Positions 25,431 to 36,788 of a stretch of DNA of 64,000 nucleotides are shown piece after piece. The notes beneath the pieces are model-generated. The model made no database searches and had not been told where the DNA came from. It saw only the letters and a program-made list of their open reading frames with translations. The position numbers were made by a program, and so were the translations under genes. Each line of letters begins with the position of its first letter. The first letter of the stretch is position 1. The stretch comes from Apostichopus japonicus (Eukaryota; Echinodermata; Holothuroidea; Aspidochirotida; Stichopodidae). The stretch spans positions 3,111,499-3,175,498 of the forward strand of contig NC_092565.1 in NCBI RefSeq assembly GCF_037975245.1, given 5' to 3'.

Positions 25431-26215
25431 CCGATACTCATAGCTAGTACAGTAACTACTGTTCATGTTACACAGCCGTGCATCAGTAACTACTGCGCTG
25501 TTTTCGTAACACGGTAACATGTGTTACAGGTGGCACAGTAATTACTGCAAAGCGGTTACACGTCCCCATGTAAGACAGAGAACTGCGCGACTGGACAAGG
25601 AGTCTATGAGTATTTGACGTGGTAAACTAGGCCTAATTTAGACGTGGAGCTACCCATAAGTGTAATCTGGGTTCCCCATCCCCACCTTAGGTCCCATTAT
25701 GTGTATTTGTTTTGTATCTATATGAGACTTGCACAAGATCACCTGTCCGTGAAGAATGTTTCAATCATTAGTTACTGATGCACGGTTGTGGAACATGAAC
25801 AGTAGTTATTATACAACACCTAATTGTATTCTGGTCATTTGATTGGTCAATTGCTCGTTGATTGCATGCAAAATCCGCTCTATTCCACTCTATGAAATAG
25901 AACCATGGGTTATACTTTTTTGGTAGCACTTTTTTCAATGGTATGAGAGCAGAGAAACCTGTCTGTTCAAAACAATCTGTTGCATGAGTGCATTTTACCC
26001 ATCTTAATATAATATGTTGTATAAACAAATAATGAATGGTTTCCATTCGTGCAATAGTGCAAATATTTCATTCGTTGAAAGATGTAATTTGTTCCATTCA
26101 ACTCGGCTGCGCCTCGTTGAATGGAACAAATTACATCTTTCAACTCATGAAATATTTGCACTATTGCACTCATAACCATTCATTATTTGTATACTGTACT
26201 AGCTATGAGTATCGG
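25431..26215. mobile_element. Foldback element with 24-bp perfect terminal inverted repeats and central palindrome
   Basis: The ends 25431-25454 and 26192-26215 are perfect reverse complements (core GATACTCATAGCTAGTACAG). Inside, 25455-25500 pairs with 25765-25815 (TAACTACTG...GCATCAGTAAC), and a ~175-bp palindrome at 26018-26194 folds on a short GC-rich loop near 26105. No protein is encoded and no target-site duplication was found. It could be a MITE or a compound of two foldback repeats. Confidence 0.75.
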
Positions 26216-26230
26216 GTGAAAATACTGACG

Positions 26231-26460
26231 TCGTGATCGCATGGTTATAGTTAGAGGGACTGGGGTGTGTTTGTGGGCGGGGGGGGGTCTATCTTAGTGA
26301 TGTTTCTTAGAGATAGTAACATTGCTCCTTTGTAGTTTGGCTAAGAGCATTTGTAGTATTTATCATCCCACTGCAAGGGCATTGACTATGCTAGATATAA
26401 CACTGCCTTGATCGTTATATGATCACGGTCGTATAATGAATGGAACTGGGGCTAACAGTA
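26231..26460 (+). pseudogene. Decayed U2 snRNA-like unit (copy 3)
   Basis: An upstream-like block (GATCGCATGGTTATAG...AGGGACTGGGG, 26235-26262) is followed at 26321-26373 by ATTGCTCCTTTG...TTGGCTAAGAGCA...TGTAGTATTTATC, which aligns with the U2 5' region (TTGGCTAAGATCA, GTGTAGTATCTG). Another upstream-like phrase, GGAACTGGGG, lies near 26443. Decay is advanced, so confidence is moderate. Confidence 0.5.
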
Positions 26461-26971
26461 TATCACAACTATGGAATTGTTTCGTTCCTATAGGCTTACC
26501 GAGTTCAATGTGACAGATGAATTATATGATTGATCAGTCCCATGCTACTTTAAAAGATTTACCACTTGTAAAATATTCGATAGATGTAACCGACACCTGA
26601 AGTATAAGCAAATTAATGTGTGATGACGTATCCCTATAGCTAAACGGCTTGTACACGTTAAAGGTTATATGATTTCACATTCAAATTCAAACAACGATTG
26701 ATGTAGGATAATTATAACATACACAGAGTATATGAACGCTTCCTGTGATGCCACCAACATAAGAAAACTTTGCCCCAGTAGGTCAAAAATTTTCAGTAAA
26801 TTGTTTAGATAACAAGATAATATGTTATGAAATTTTACTGGGATAATATAAAATATAAATATAAAAGAAAATTGTTCAGTAGCTCATTTGGAATGAAGTG
26901 AACAATTGAACATTTTCAGAAAACTGTTGAATTGACGAGATCTGATAAGTTGTCAATTAAACATTTTGCAG

Positions 26972-27020
26972 AAAAATGTTCAATTGCTCAGTTAAAGCAA
27001 CTGAGCAATCCAACATTTTT
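26972..27020 (+). other. Strong hairpin
   Basis: AAAAATGTT-c-AATTGCTCAGTT, loop AAAGC, then AACTGAGCAAT-cc-AACATTTTT, a stem of about 20 pairs with a small mismatch. It lies ~80 bp before the SLC10 relic. Function unknown. Confidence 0.7.
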
Positions 27021-27096
27021 GTGATTTTTTAATTTAATATTCAGTATTTGATTCTGATTTCACAACGATCGAAGGAATTTTACATGCTTAGTCTAC

Positions 27097-27360
27097 ACTC
27101 CACTGAAGACATTTTATTGGCACGGCGTTCCATACAACGATGTGCAAATGGGTGACAGGAAAGGTGGCGATAATCCGGAATTAAACAAACCAAGTGACTC
27201 TGAAAGCACACCACCAATAATTTCTAAGAAAGATCAGGGATGCCAGTTAGACTTAGGTCCAGATAACTTTACTTACTGTGGTGGAATAAATACTGCATTT
27301 CGCCCCAAATTATATAAGAACGGTAAAACTACATGTCTTAAAATCTTTGTATCCATTTAA
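27097..27360 (+). pseudogene. SLC10-family C-terminal relic, opposite orientation
   Basis: In frame, 27097-27141 reads TPLKTFYWHGVPYND, matching the last-helix/tail junction of copies B and C (TLLKKFYWHG[VA]PYDD). The following ~70 codons end ISKKDQ...LDLGPDN...NTAFRP, matching the tail of copy B (VSKMDG...AELGPDT...NLAYRP). The frame then runs ~12 codons past the usual stop, to TAA at 27360. Nothing upstream encodes the transporter body, so this is a detached 3' fragment. It could be a terminal exon only if the gene had introns, which its paralogues lack. All intact copies are on the other strand. Confidence 0.8.
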
Positions 27361-27601
27361 GAAGGTGTCATGTATTTTCCTCTAAAAGAAATGTCGTAAT
27401 ATAGAAGCTTGTTTTGTTCTATAGTATTACATGAATGACTGACATGGGAATTTTGAAGGGTATCCAAAGGTATATGTGTTTGTTGGCCATCTTTTTTCAA
27501 TAAGTTTATCAGTATTCCACAAAGAGTTTTGATAGGTCTAAAGAGTGAACTTTTTTATTTCTTATATAGCGCCACCGTATTTATTTACTTTTATTATTAC
27601 G

Positions 27602-27880
27602 TGTGGCTAAGATCATGTGATAATGTGTATACACTATACACAGTAGATCGCTCACCAGCCTGTAAACCTAATCATGCGCAGTAGCTACTCCCTTTTTAAA
27701 GAACGCGTGATACCCACTTTGATGTAACACCGTCATGACTATGCAGTTACAATCTCGATGTAAGGGAACTGCGGTTGACGGTGGATGAAGTTGTTTGGTT
27801 GTCATGCCTAGGCTTTATCCATCGCTCCTTGCGATCTGCCTTTTGGCTAAGATCGCGTACATTATCTGTTGTCTTCAGGT
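27602..27880 (+). pseudogene. U2 snRNA-like unit (copy 4): U2 piece, upstream block, U2 5' region
   Basis: A U2-like piece GGCTAAGATCATGTG is at 27604-27618. An upstream block (GTTACAATCTCGATGTAAGG, GAAGTTGTTTGGTTGTCATG) fills about 27716-27820. A U2 5' region then runs 27821-27875: ATCGCTCC...CCTTTTGGCTAAGATC (27839-27854)...TTATCTGTT. The 16-base CCTTTTGGCTAAGATC equals bases 14-29 of U2 snRNA as I know it. There is no full-length body, so it is non-functional. Confidence 0.7.
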
Positions 27881-28091
27881 TTTAAATCAAACCAATGCAC
27901 GTTTATTCGTAATTGTATCCCCAAGTATACCCTTATTGTGACAGTAGGCTTCATTGTAAAAATTATATCTTATAGAAAGTGCAATTATTTCCATGAAGAA
28001 AGAACACGCTCCCTACGTATGTATCCTTCACAAACAACAACATTTCCTATGAATATTCATGACTAGCGACTGTAAAAATTCATGACAGAGT

Positions 28092-28316
28092 GATTGGTGA
28101 CACCCAGTTGGGACAATTTTTCTATACTGCAGTGTCAAGTCCCGCTTCAGAGCACTCGTATTGTCAGTATGAACAGTATGAATATCATGTTTCTAGCAGA
28201 TCAAGGTTAGGAACTGTTTGTACTGTCAATACCAGTGCTTTGAGAGCATGATATTGGAGTACAGTTTAGAGCGGTATTAACATTTTGAAATTGTCCCAAT
28301 TGGCTTTTGGTGAATG
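28092..28316. mobile_element. Imperfect foldback MITE
   Basis: The ends (GATTGGTGACACCCAGTTGG and its approximate complement) and inner arms (ATACTGCAGTG...ACTGTT against AACTGTTTGTACTGTCAATA) pair over ~100 bp each side of a ~35-bp loop. No protein is encoded. Confidence 0.7.
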
Positions 28317-28686
28317 TGTACAGTTCCGACGCTTACTGTGTCCCAGACAATGAGTCAATCAAATTCAAAGGGTAAATCGGGAAAAAAAAATCATTAAAAA
28401 AAAAGGCTTCATTATTCCAAATAAATCTTGAAAGCTACATTAAAAAATATGATTGTTAGGTTTTCTTGCGTATCACACCCGAAAATGTAAATGATTCAAA
28501 TCGAACTTTAGGTTGCTAATTGACTTTCTGATACGCAAAAGGGCCTAATTTAACGTTGTCCAAAAGTTATTAGGTCTATCATTAATTCCAATCGTTCCTT
28601 AATCGTCAACTAAATCGGATTATCTTATTTTTGGAATGCAATTTCCTAGCTCCCCTTTTCTCTTTCTTTAATTCTTTATGTGTTGT

Positions 28687-28855
28687 TTCTCGGCATTTTT
28701 GGCTATGATTATGTGTAGTATATGTTCCCTTTCTAAGGGAATCGTGATATACACCTGGCGATGATCAAACAGGCTCGATGCAAGGGGACTGGGGTGGAGA
28801 AAAGATCAATAGATTGGTTGTTTGGCTTTCCTTGCCCCGATTCTTTCTTGGTTAT
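28687..28855 (+). pseudogene. U2 snRNA-like unit (copy 5)
   Basis: 28687-28727 reads TTCTCGGCATTTTTGGCTAT...TGTGTAGTATATGTTC, an obvious relative of U2 bases 6-46 (TTCTCGGCCTTTTGGCTAAG...GTGTAGTATCTGTTC). It is followed by a diverged upstream block (28758-28840; CTCGATGCAAGGGGACTGGG, GATTGGTTGTTTGG) and another start-like ATTCTTTCTTGG. The order U2 piece then upstream block repeats that of copy 4. Confidence 0.65.
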
Positions 28856-30162
28856 AACGTTTCTTAAAAAGTATCTTTATGTATTCCTTTGAAAAGTTAA
28901 TTCAATGGATGTTACGATAGTTTCCCGCGGTCACCTAAAAATGGCCGGGAATGGGGTGGGGTGCTGGAAGGGTAGGATGAAGGGGGGGGGTGGGTGAAAT
29001 CTTATCTGCAATAATTTAGGGTCTCACCATGCTAGAAAACATCCCTATCATAATAAAGTTTGTTTGTTTGTCTAAAGAGGGTGCTATAATAGCCGCTCCC
29101 GGCGTCTTTTCGACGAATTCAAAATATGACATAATGTTATTAAAGATTGTGTTCTTTACATTACCATGACTATATTTCAGTAAAAGAGAGCTCTTAAAAA
29201 AGGCTTTTATTACATATCGTAAAATTCATAATATTATAGGTAATATAACATAATATAACAAAAGAGTGACTTTATCCATGAAATATTAACATTTCTGTTT
29301 CAACAATTAAGAAATTAATTTTAAAGACCTCCAAGAAACATGATTATCCTAAGGTCAGAATTCGTAGCGTAATTTAATCATAGTTTTACAAACAGCTCTG
29401 AATCATAACCTCCTTATTTATATACATACATTCATACATACATACAGACATACATACATACACGCATACATATACAGTATTTTAATTCGACAGAGTGGTT
29501 TACTTTCAATGGTTTAGGCCAATCATCGAACTTATACATGGTAATTAGGGTAATGTAGGCCTATTATTAGATAACGTTATTTACAGGCAAGCTGCACTCA
29601 TTATTTGTATCACTCGGAATGCACAAAATGCTCCCTTTTATGAATAAGGAGTGCCCATTTTGGTGATTACAAAGTGCCCTTTTATTATTTAAAAATATGC
29701 TATCGCCCTTCCGTTGAAGTAATTGAATAAAACATTTAATAAAATTGAAAGTACAAAATGCCCGGTTAACGGAATTGTTAAGACAGAAAGTGAAATAAAA
29801 AAAATAGCCCCATTTGTTGAAAAACATTGAAAATACTTAAAAGTGGTAGTGCGAAATTCAAACAGGATCTATCTTGTCGGCAAGTTAAGAGGTACCTCAA
29901 TAGTTTTCCCCATCAAATCATATAACCCACCAATCCTCCCCCCCCCCATTTGTACCCCCTTCCTCCCCTCCAATATCGAACACTCTTCCGTCACACGTAA
30001 GATTGATATCTTTGTAAGTATGACTAGTAAAAAGCTAGCATAAACTCTTCAACTGTTTGTTGTATTAGAAAACAAAATCAACCAGAAACATTCAAATAGT
30101 CAACAAAGAATACAAAAAGTTTGATTTTGCTTAAAAGTGGACGATTACTGTCTTTCAAAAGA
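28856..30162. other. Spacer downstream of SLC10 copy B
   Basis: No gene seen. It contains a G-rich run near 28985, an (ACAT)n-like tract at about 29420-29465 and a C-rich run near 29940. The part next to 30163 is presumably the 3'UTR of copy B. Confidence 0.6.
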
Positions 30163-31698
30163 TCATTCATCTGGGCGATACGCTAGGTTACGATGACCAG
30201 CAGCATCAGCTAAGGTGTCAGGTCCGAGTTCAGCCTGATTCCCGCCGTCCATCTTGGAAACGAGAACTCCTGTTGATATGGTAGCGATATTGTCACTTTC
30301 TTTAGTATCGTTATTGTTTGCTATGTATGCATCGGTCTCCTTGACTTCCTCGCCGCCATCTTGATCTCCATCGTCGTATGGAGCGCCGTGCCAGTAGAAT
30401 TTCTTTAAGAGGGTGTACATTAATACCAGTGCTAGACCTTCTATTGTGGTGAAAATGAGAATCAAGTACGGGAGCCGTGTTGCTAAGTCAGCTTCCGGTT
30501 GAGGGTAGAAAAAGAACAGAACGGTCACAGCCAGGACGGCATTTTGGACGCCTGTTTCTAGGGCAACTGTTAGAGCCTTCCTAGTCGATAGCTTTGCAAG
30601 CTTTGTAAGAATGAAACCAGACGTTCCTCCTACGAATGGAAATATGATAGAAGCGGCGTAATATTGCCAAGGAGAATCAAAGATAAAGAGATTAAACGGA
30701 AGGTCAGTGCATATTAAAATCACAACGACCAACGCAGAAGCTGGTTTGATGTATTTGTCAGCAAAATCCTTCATTTTGGGCCAACGCCATCCGAGGAAAA
30801 TGCCAATTCCGAGGGGTATGACAAGAAACAAGAGTTGTATGAAGATCTCGAGAAAAGGCGTCCGGATCGTCTCCCCAGCCGCCACGAAAGATGACCCATA
30901 GATGAAAAGATTGAGCGGCATCATTCCAAGGGCAATAATGGTTGAAAAGAACGTCATGGTAATACTAAGAACATAGTCTACGTCGAGAAGAACACTGAAT
31001 AAATTACTGTTAGTACCTCCCGGGCATGACCCGTCTAAGACCAATCCCACGGACGCCGCGCCATCGATCTGAAATAACTTGGCTAGTGACCACGCCGTGA
31101 AGGGCATGATGGCGAATTGACATATCATGCCGATGATGACACCGTATGGACGTTTGACGATTCTGACGATTAACATGATATCTGTGGTTATACCAATAAG
31201 CCAGATAGTGACTATCACGGCAGCAAGCACGAGGTAACGAATTATTAAAGCCACACGGTTCGGCACCCGTCTGATCTTGACAAAATGGGTCAAGAGTTTG
31301 TATCTGGCGCCGTCCTCGCCCGTAGCGACTATGTCGAATTCCGAAATGATGAGTTGTGTGCCGGTGACCGACACCTCCATTGTCACATTGAGGTCGTTGT
31401 CATCGGAGCTTACCATGTGAAGCTCATCAAATGTAAGTCGGAAATCTTCCTCGTCTTTGGGGACCACGGTGACCGTAAATTCCCCGGGTAATAGCACATC
31501 GGTGATTGTGAACGTAATATTTACTGTCTGACTTACAAATGTGGTGGTTACATTATCGCTGGGATCCCGAACCACTTTAAATGGAACACTGCCGTCTACG
31601 ATCGGTTGGTATGTATCGAAACCAACGCAACTGTGCAAGAGAAATATCCAGCAAATAAACTGGAAGCCATGAGCAATATGGTTGGCTTTGCTTGACAT
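30163..31698 (-). CDS. SLC10-family sodium/bile acid cotransporter-like, copy B
   Basis: 511 residues in a single exon. The start chosen is MSSKANH (31696-31698) because a splice acceptor (CTTTTTCTACAG, boundary at 31701/31702) lies 3 nt upstream. The frame stays open for 10 more codons into the intron, which I reject. Architecture: signal peptide (FICWIFLLHSC region), ~110-residue extracellular domain, about nine membrane helices, cytoplasmic tail. Motifs: GLVLDGSCPGGTNSN, ALETGVQNA and the lipid-facing FYWHGAPYDD junction. The tail ends with a box AELGPDT...NLAYRPDE shared with the relic at 27.1 kb and, in part, with copies A and C. Expected role is Na+-coupled uptake of organic anions or sterol conjugates at the plasma membrane, by family; the substrate is unknown. 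Confidence 0.93.
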   Translation of the reverse strand: MSSKANHIAHGFQFICWIFLLHSCVGFDTYQPIVDGSVPFKVVRDPSDNVTTTFVSQTVNITFTITDVLLPGEFTVTVVPKDEEDFRLTFDELHMVSSDDNDLNVTMEVSVTGTQLIISEFDIVATGEDGARYKLLTHFVKIRRVPNRVALIIRYLVLAAVIVTIWLIGITTDIMLIVRIVKRPYGVIIGMICQFAIMPFTAWSLAKLFQIDGAASVGLVLDGSCPGGTNSNLFSVLLDVDYVLSITMTFFSTIIALGMMPLNLFIYGSSFVAAGETIRTPFLEIFIQLLFLVIPLGIGIFLGWRWPKMKDFADKYIKPASALVVVILICTDLPFNLFIFDSPWQYYAASIIFPFVGGTSGFILTKLAKLSTRKALTVALETGVQNAVLAVTVLFFFYPQPEADLATRLPYLILIFTTIEGLALVLMYTLLKKFYWHGAPYDDGDQDGGEEVKETDAYIANNNDTKESDNIATISTGVLVSKMDGGNQAELGPDTLADAAGHRNLAYRPDE

Positions 31699-31701
31699 TT
31701 T

Positions 31702-31716
31702 CTGTAGAAAAAGATG
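31702..31716 (-). promoter_or_regulatory. Splice acceptor upstream of SLC10 copy B start
   Basis: On the minus strand a T/C-rich tract ends in ACAG, then AAA-ATG. The 3-nt distance to ATG is the same as in copy C. Confidence 0.75.
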
Positions 31717-32160
31717 GAAAAAATTCACGTCAGATATATTTTTAATATATAAAAAAAGGAAAGATGAAAAGACCTCCTACAAAATTAATTTGACTAAAGG
31801 ATCTTGGTGACTGCAAAACAAAATTTAAAGCCGGAAATGAGAATTCCTAGGTTCCTCGTAATTTTACTCAACGTTCAAAAGGCAGACCAACAATTAGCCT
31901 TACTTCCAGAAAGAATCTCTTACCCGACGGTCCGAAAACTACGAATCTTGCACGAAGGAGATCGAATAAGTTACGTTTTTATATAAACCCCTGTTTATTC
32001 CAAGCTAGCTTTCATACAGTCTGAGCATTGAATCTGAGGGGTGGAGATCTGTTAGGTAGTAGCTGAGAGATAATGGAAGATCATGGGTCTTAGGCTTAAC
32101 ATGTTGCGGACTGTTGCTATAGTCTAACCTATAGCGTTATGACCATAACATGTAACAATA

Positions 32161-32162
<2 letters not shown>

Positions 32163-32252
<90 letters not shown>
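32163..32252. repeat. (TA)n microsatellite
   Basis: About 45 uninterrupted TA units upstream of SLC10 copy B. The surrounding 31.7-34.2 kb region shows no gene. Confidence 0.97.
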
Positions 32253-32258
<6 letters not shown>

Positions 32259-34204
32259 GTATATATATTGGGAAGTTTACTTGTACTTTTCTCTTGTCAA
32301 ACTTAAATATGACCTGTTGATTTAGAACTGTTTTCGCAGTTTCTTGCTTAGAACATACTAATCGAGCACGGTTGTTTAGGTTTGTTTTGATATTTTGAGA
32401 ACTCAGAACAAACTTTACCAGGTCTTCTTTGCGTTATTCGATAAACATCTAGCACCTTTATGAATTCCTCTTTCCTTATACCAATACAATGTCAGGCCTG
32501 ACCTGGGAGTTGGTTGCTTTCGAGTTTCAAGACAAAAGAAAGTAAAAAAAAAAAGTTCCAGAGTAATAAGGAAAAATCAAGTACAAACACTCTCGAATTT
32601 ACCGGCGTTTATATTTAAAACAGTTAAGCACCGAAGCTCTTAGCCTTTCGAGAATAGTTTACCTTAAATCGTTATCAGAAGTCAACCACAATGCATATAC
32701 AGGTCATAAACAGTGACGGCATTACTGACAAGTACCCCAAACATACGCTGTAATTTATGTACCAGTGTATCCATCATAGAAACTCATATTGCCCCATGCA
32801 TGTGTCTTATTTTTCCGCTGTGGTGTTTAAGCCAATTATTCGGGTATTTTCGAGTTTTCGAATGCTTTAGCAATGTCGGTTTTGAAGTTCCCCTTTTTTT
32901 CATGGCCCTGTTGACTTAGTGAACCTTCAAATAAGTTAGTAAAACAAACTACTAACCTTTCATAATAATATATTTGCAATAATTGAAAACAAACTACTAG
33001 TAACATTTGACTACATTAATAACGTTGATGCAGTCTAGATGTCGTAATCACGCACATGTACCAATAAAATAGCCAAATATTACTAAATGAAAAGAAATGA
33101 AGGTTTATATTATTACGCACATGTAAAAGCATTGTTCGGCATGTGATTGATCGGGGGAGATGGCACCAAATCAGCGGACTGTAAACATTTTGGTATTATT
33201 ACATGAAAAAATATATATTTATAAGCGAAATGCGCAAACGTTATGCTGAAAAATCCTATTACAAGTAAAGGCCCTATATATTACCCCTCTCCCCAACCCA
33301 ATTATACTTAGTTAATATTTTCCCTTGCTGTAAGGTTCCATACCCGCATTAAAGTTGTATCGTTAAAACTGGATGAAAACTAAGGATGCAATCAACTGCT
33401 CATTAGCCTGTTACGACAATGATACGATACAAATTTGAATATGAAAATTCCAAAACCTTTCCTGATATATTTAACATAATATGCTAATGTAAATGTTGAT
33501 TTTATTTAGATCGCAATGGACGGATCATGTCAAAACACAGTCAATATTGTGTAAGTAACTACATTGATTTTTGATTTAAAGGCGAGACATTCAAGAACAG
33601 GATGCTTAACACACCGTAACACGTATAACATCTCCAAAGGCGGGCGGGAGCGTCCTATCGCAGCCTAACTCATTCTTATTTTATGCCATGTTGAATCGCC
33701 AAATTCACCTATACACTTTTGCTTTGTTTTCTGTTTAAAAATTGTACTCATGAAAATGGAGAGTTAATGAAATTTATTTGATTTCTGAGGTATTAATGAA
33801 AATATATCATATTTTCACTACATTAGTGTACTTAATAAAGTATGTTTTATTTTCATATAGGCATATCGATACAATAAAATGTGGTAAATCGACCGGTTTA
33901 TATATGTAACATAAATTATAAATACAAGTTATCTATGTACCAACATGGTGGCCTATATCATTCATTACGGAACGTCATAATTATTAATTATAACAGCAGT
34001 AGACAACTAAATATACTCATATGAGAAGAAAAATTCTTTCAGAGAAAATATCATTTCATTGCACATTTCTTGACTATTGTTTTCGTATAGATGCCATGCT
34101 GTTTACAATGACAGAAAAAAATAACTTCAAGAGTTATATAGTTTTTTATGATATTATTTGAGACTGAGGGGAATTGTGATAGCTAATATCTTTTTAGATC
34201 ACAA

Positions 34205-34703
34205 TCAAGTTACTTAAGTCTTTCTAATATCATATATGTTCAATTAAGTTACTTAAGTCTTTCTAACAGCCTATATGTTAATAACTTCAAGTGTCTGGTT
34301 CAAGTTCATAACCAGACTGAACTTCAGAAGTTCAATTAAGTTACTTAAGTCTTTCTAACAGCCTATATGTTAATAACTTCAAGTGTCTGGTTCAAGTTCA
34401 TAGCCAGACTGAACTTCAGATGTTCAATTAAGTTACTTAAGTCTTTCTAATATGTTCAATTAAGTTACTTAAGTCTTTCTAACAGCCTATATGTTAATAA
34501 CTTCAAGTGTCTGGTTCAAGTTCATAACCAGACTCCACTTCAGAAGTTCAATTAAGTTACTTAAGTCTTTCTAATATCATATATGTTCAATTAAGTTACT
34601 TAAGTCTTTCTAACAGCCTATATGTTAATAACTTCAAGTGTCTGGTTCAAGTTCATAACCAGACTCCACTTCAGAAGTTCAATTAAGTCATTTAAGTCTT
34701 TCT
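34205..34703. repeat. Compound tandem repeat with internal hairpins
   Basis: TTAAGTTACTTAAGTCTTTC recurs many times. Long units (~93 bp) also hold CTTCAAGTGTCTGGTT / AACCAGACTGAACTTC, which pair around CAAGTTCAT. Short units (~30-40 bp, ...AATATCATATATGTTCAA) alternate with the long ones. About four long and three short units. Confidence 0.88.
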
Positions 34704-36217
34704 CTCATCTTCAGTTTATGTTATACTAAAAAAGGCACAAATAATAGCTCAATATTCAATAACAATAAGCAGTATTAATCTATACATCTATGCAAATTAG
34801 GTAAGGGTAGATTATTCTGCCCCGAAGGTGTCGTATGTCGAATTTCGGGGACATTATGTATATTAACAAGCTTAGTAAGTAGCTTCTGGTTACACAATAT
34901 GATGACTAAAGAAACAGAAACCGGCAAACACAGCCTGTTGCTATAAAGTTTTATACCAATTACCAATAAATGTGTTGTTAATGCTGAGTTTAATGTAAAT
35001 ATACCGTAAACAACTAAAAAGGGTTTAAATGGACAGCTAGGTTGGGTGCATATGTATACCTTATAATGGTTTTGTATTACCAGTACCATTCTCATTTAAG
35101 TTCCGAATTATGCTACATTAACTAAAGACAACCTTGAATATGAAAAGTTTACACCCAGTGCAATATAATTTACCCGGAATTTTATTAATGCTTCCTCCCA
35201 TCCGGGTAAACTCAAGTTGTCGAGAGTAGTATAGCCTTCCATGTAGAGAATTATACCTCCTCAGTTAGTTAATATTACTGTTGTCATAAACATGCTTACA
35301 AATTGCAGAAGAGCTCAAAATGATGGAAACACTTTCATCCAAATGAGAGAAAAAAAAGATTACTTATTTATTAAAATATTCCTTACTATGCTTACCTCGA
35401 TATATTTTTTCGTCACTTGATGAAGAGAACCAGCGTATCAAATCAACTGCTTCCAGTGAAGGCTTCAATTGTTTAGAATCTCAAATAGAATTACGCACAA
35501 TTCGCGGTCTCCCGAAGTATTTCACGAAAACCTCAACAACGGCAAGTTTTCTCTCGTGATGGATGGGGGGTCTTCGTCTGTGATTCGTCAAAGTTTCTTT
35601 TGTGGTGAATATTCAACATGAGTACATATTGAAACCACCTCTGTCATAAGTCGTTACGATCCATGATACATTAGATACTATTGCATATATGTGCAAGAGA
35701 CTCACGCTTAGTTTTAAAATACAAACCCACCAAACTAATAAAACCACCCTACATCACATCCTTCCAAGCTACAACGGAACCATAGCAAGTGGTTCCACAT
35801 GTATATGTTGTTATGTTATAATGGTGCCGTTCATTGAGTACGTGAACGAACTCGACAGAAGTAATCATACATTCAAATGTTTGCCATGTTATATTATAAA
35901 TACTTGTACGATATAGCCTATACCACTATTACAGCAGTTGATAATGAAAACAAATATGTAGAAATACAAAATACAAAGTATGCTATCATTTTCGCCGTAC
36001 CAATTGTCGGCGGTCTCTGATCGAACCATTTTAGTCACGTGAAAGACTGTCGATATACTTTCATTGTTTCTTTCTTTTACAAAAGGGGTGAGGAATCTCT
36101 ATTTTTTATTATGTTTGGTCTTCATATAATACATCGGCGTTTGTTATCACATGATGTTAGTACGTTGCCATCGAATTGGTGAGCTGTCATTAATATATGA
36201 TGCAACATAGTTGTAAT
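34704..36217. other. Gene-free spacer
   Basis: No supported coding region, RNA or repeat seen. Confidence 0.55.
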
Positions 36218-36530
36218 AGTGCAGACAGTAGTTTGGTGTCGCCTGATTGGCTTGATAGTGCAGACGAGAGTTTGGTGTAGCCTGATTGGATTGATAGTGC
36301 AGACGGTAGTTTGGTGTCGCCTTATTGGCTTGATAATGCAGACGGTAGTTTGGTGTCGCCTGATTGGCTTGATAGTGCAGACGGTAGTTTGGTGACGCCT
36401 GATTTGCTTGATAGTGCAGACGGTAGTTTGGTGTAGCCTGATTGGCTGGTTAGTGCAGGCGGTAGTTTGGTGTCGCCTGATTGGCTGGATAGTGCAGACG
36501 GTAGTTTGATGTCGCCTCACTGGCTTTTGA
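36218..36530. repeat. 39-bp tandem repeat, 8 copies
   Basis: The unit AGTGCAGACGGTAGTTTGGT + GTCGCCTGATTGGCTTGAT repeats eight times. Because 39 is a multiple of three, a minus-strand frame of 164 codons stays open (RRHQTTVCTIKPI repeats). I do not call it a gene. Confidence 0.92.
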
Positions 36531-36788
36531 TACGGTGCCATCATGGCGTGGAAGGATGTAGGAGGTATTAGTTTAATGTTATATTTTAAACTATAAGCGG
36601 TCTTTACCAGTATCATGCTGCTATTAGTTTGTCACTGTGCAATCACCCAGCCACGTTGCTATTACTTCGGAATGGTGTTCATAGCTTAGAATGAACTTGG
36701 TGAGTGACCGTCAGTTTGACTTTGTGCAACGTCTTGGCATGGGTGCTGTTAACTTGACACTGTCGTTAGCTCGGTGTGGTGAAGAGAA

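Noticed and set aside
36122-36616. 164-codon minus-strand open frame as a repeat protein
   Set aside because: Arises from a 39-bp satellite-like array. The flanks show no coding character.
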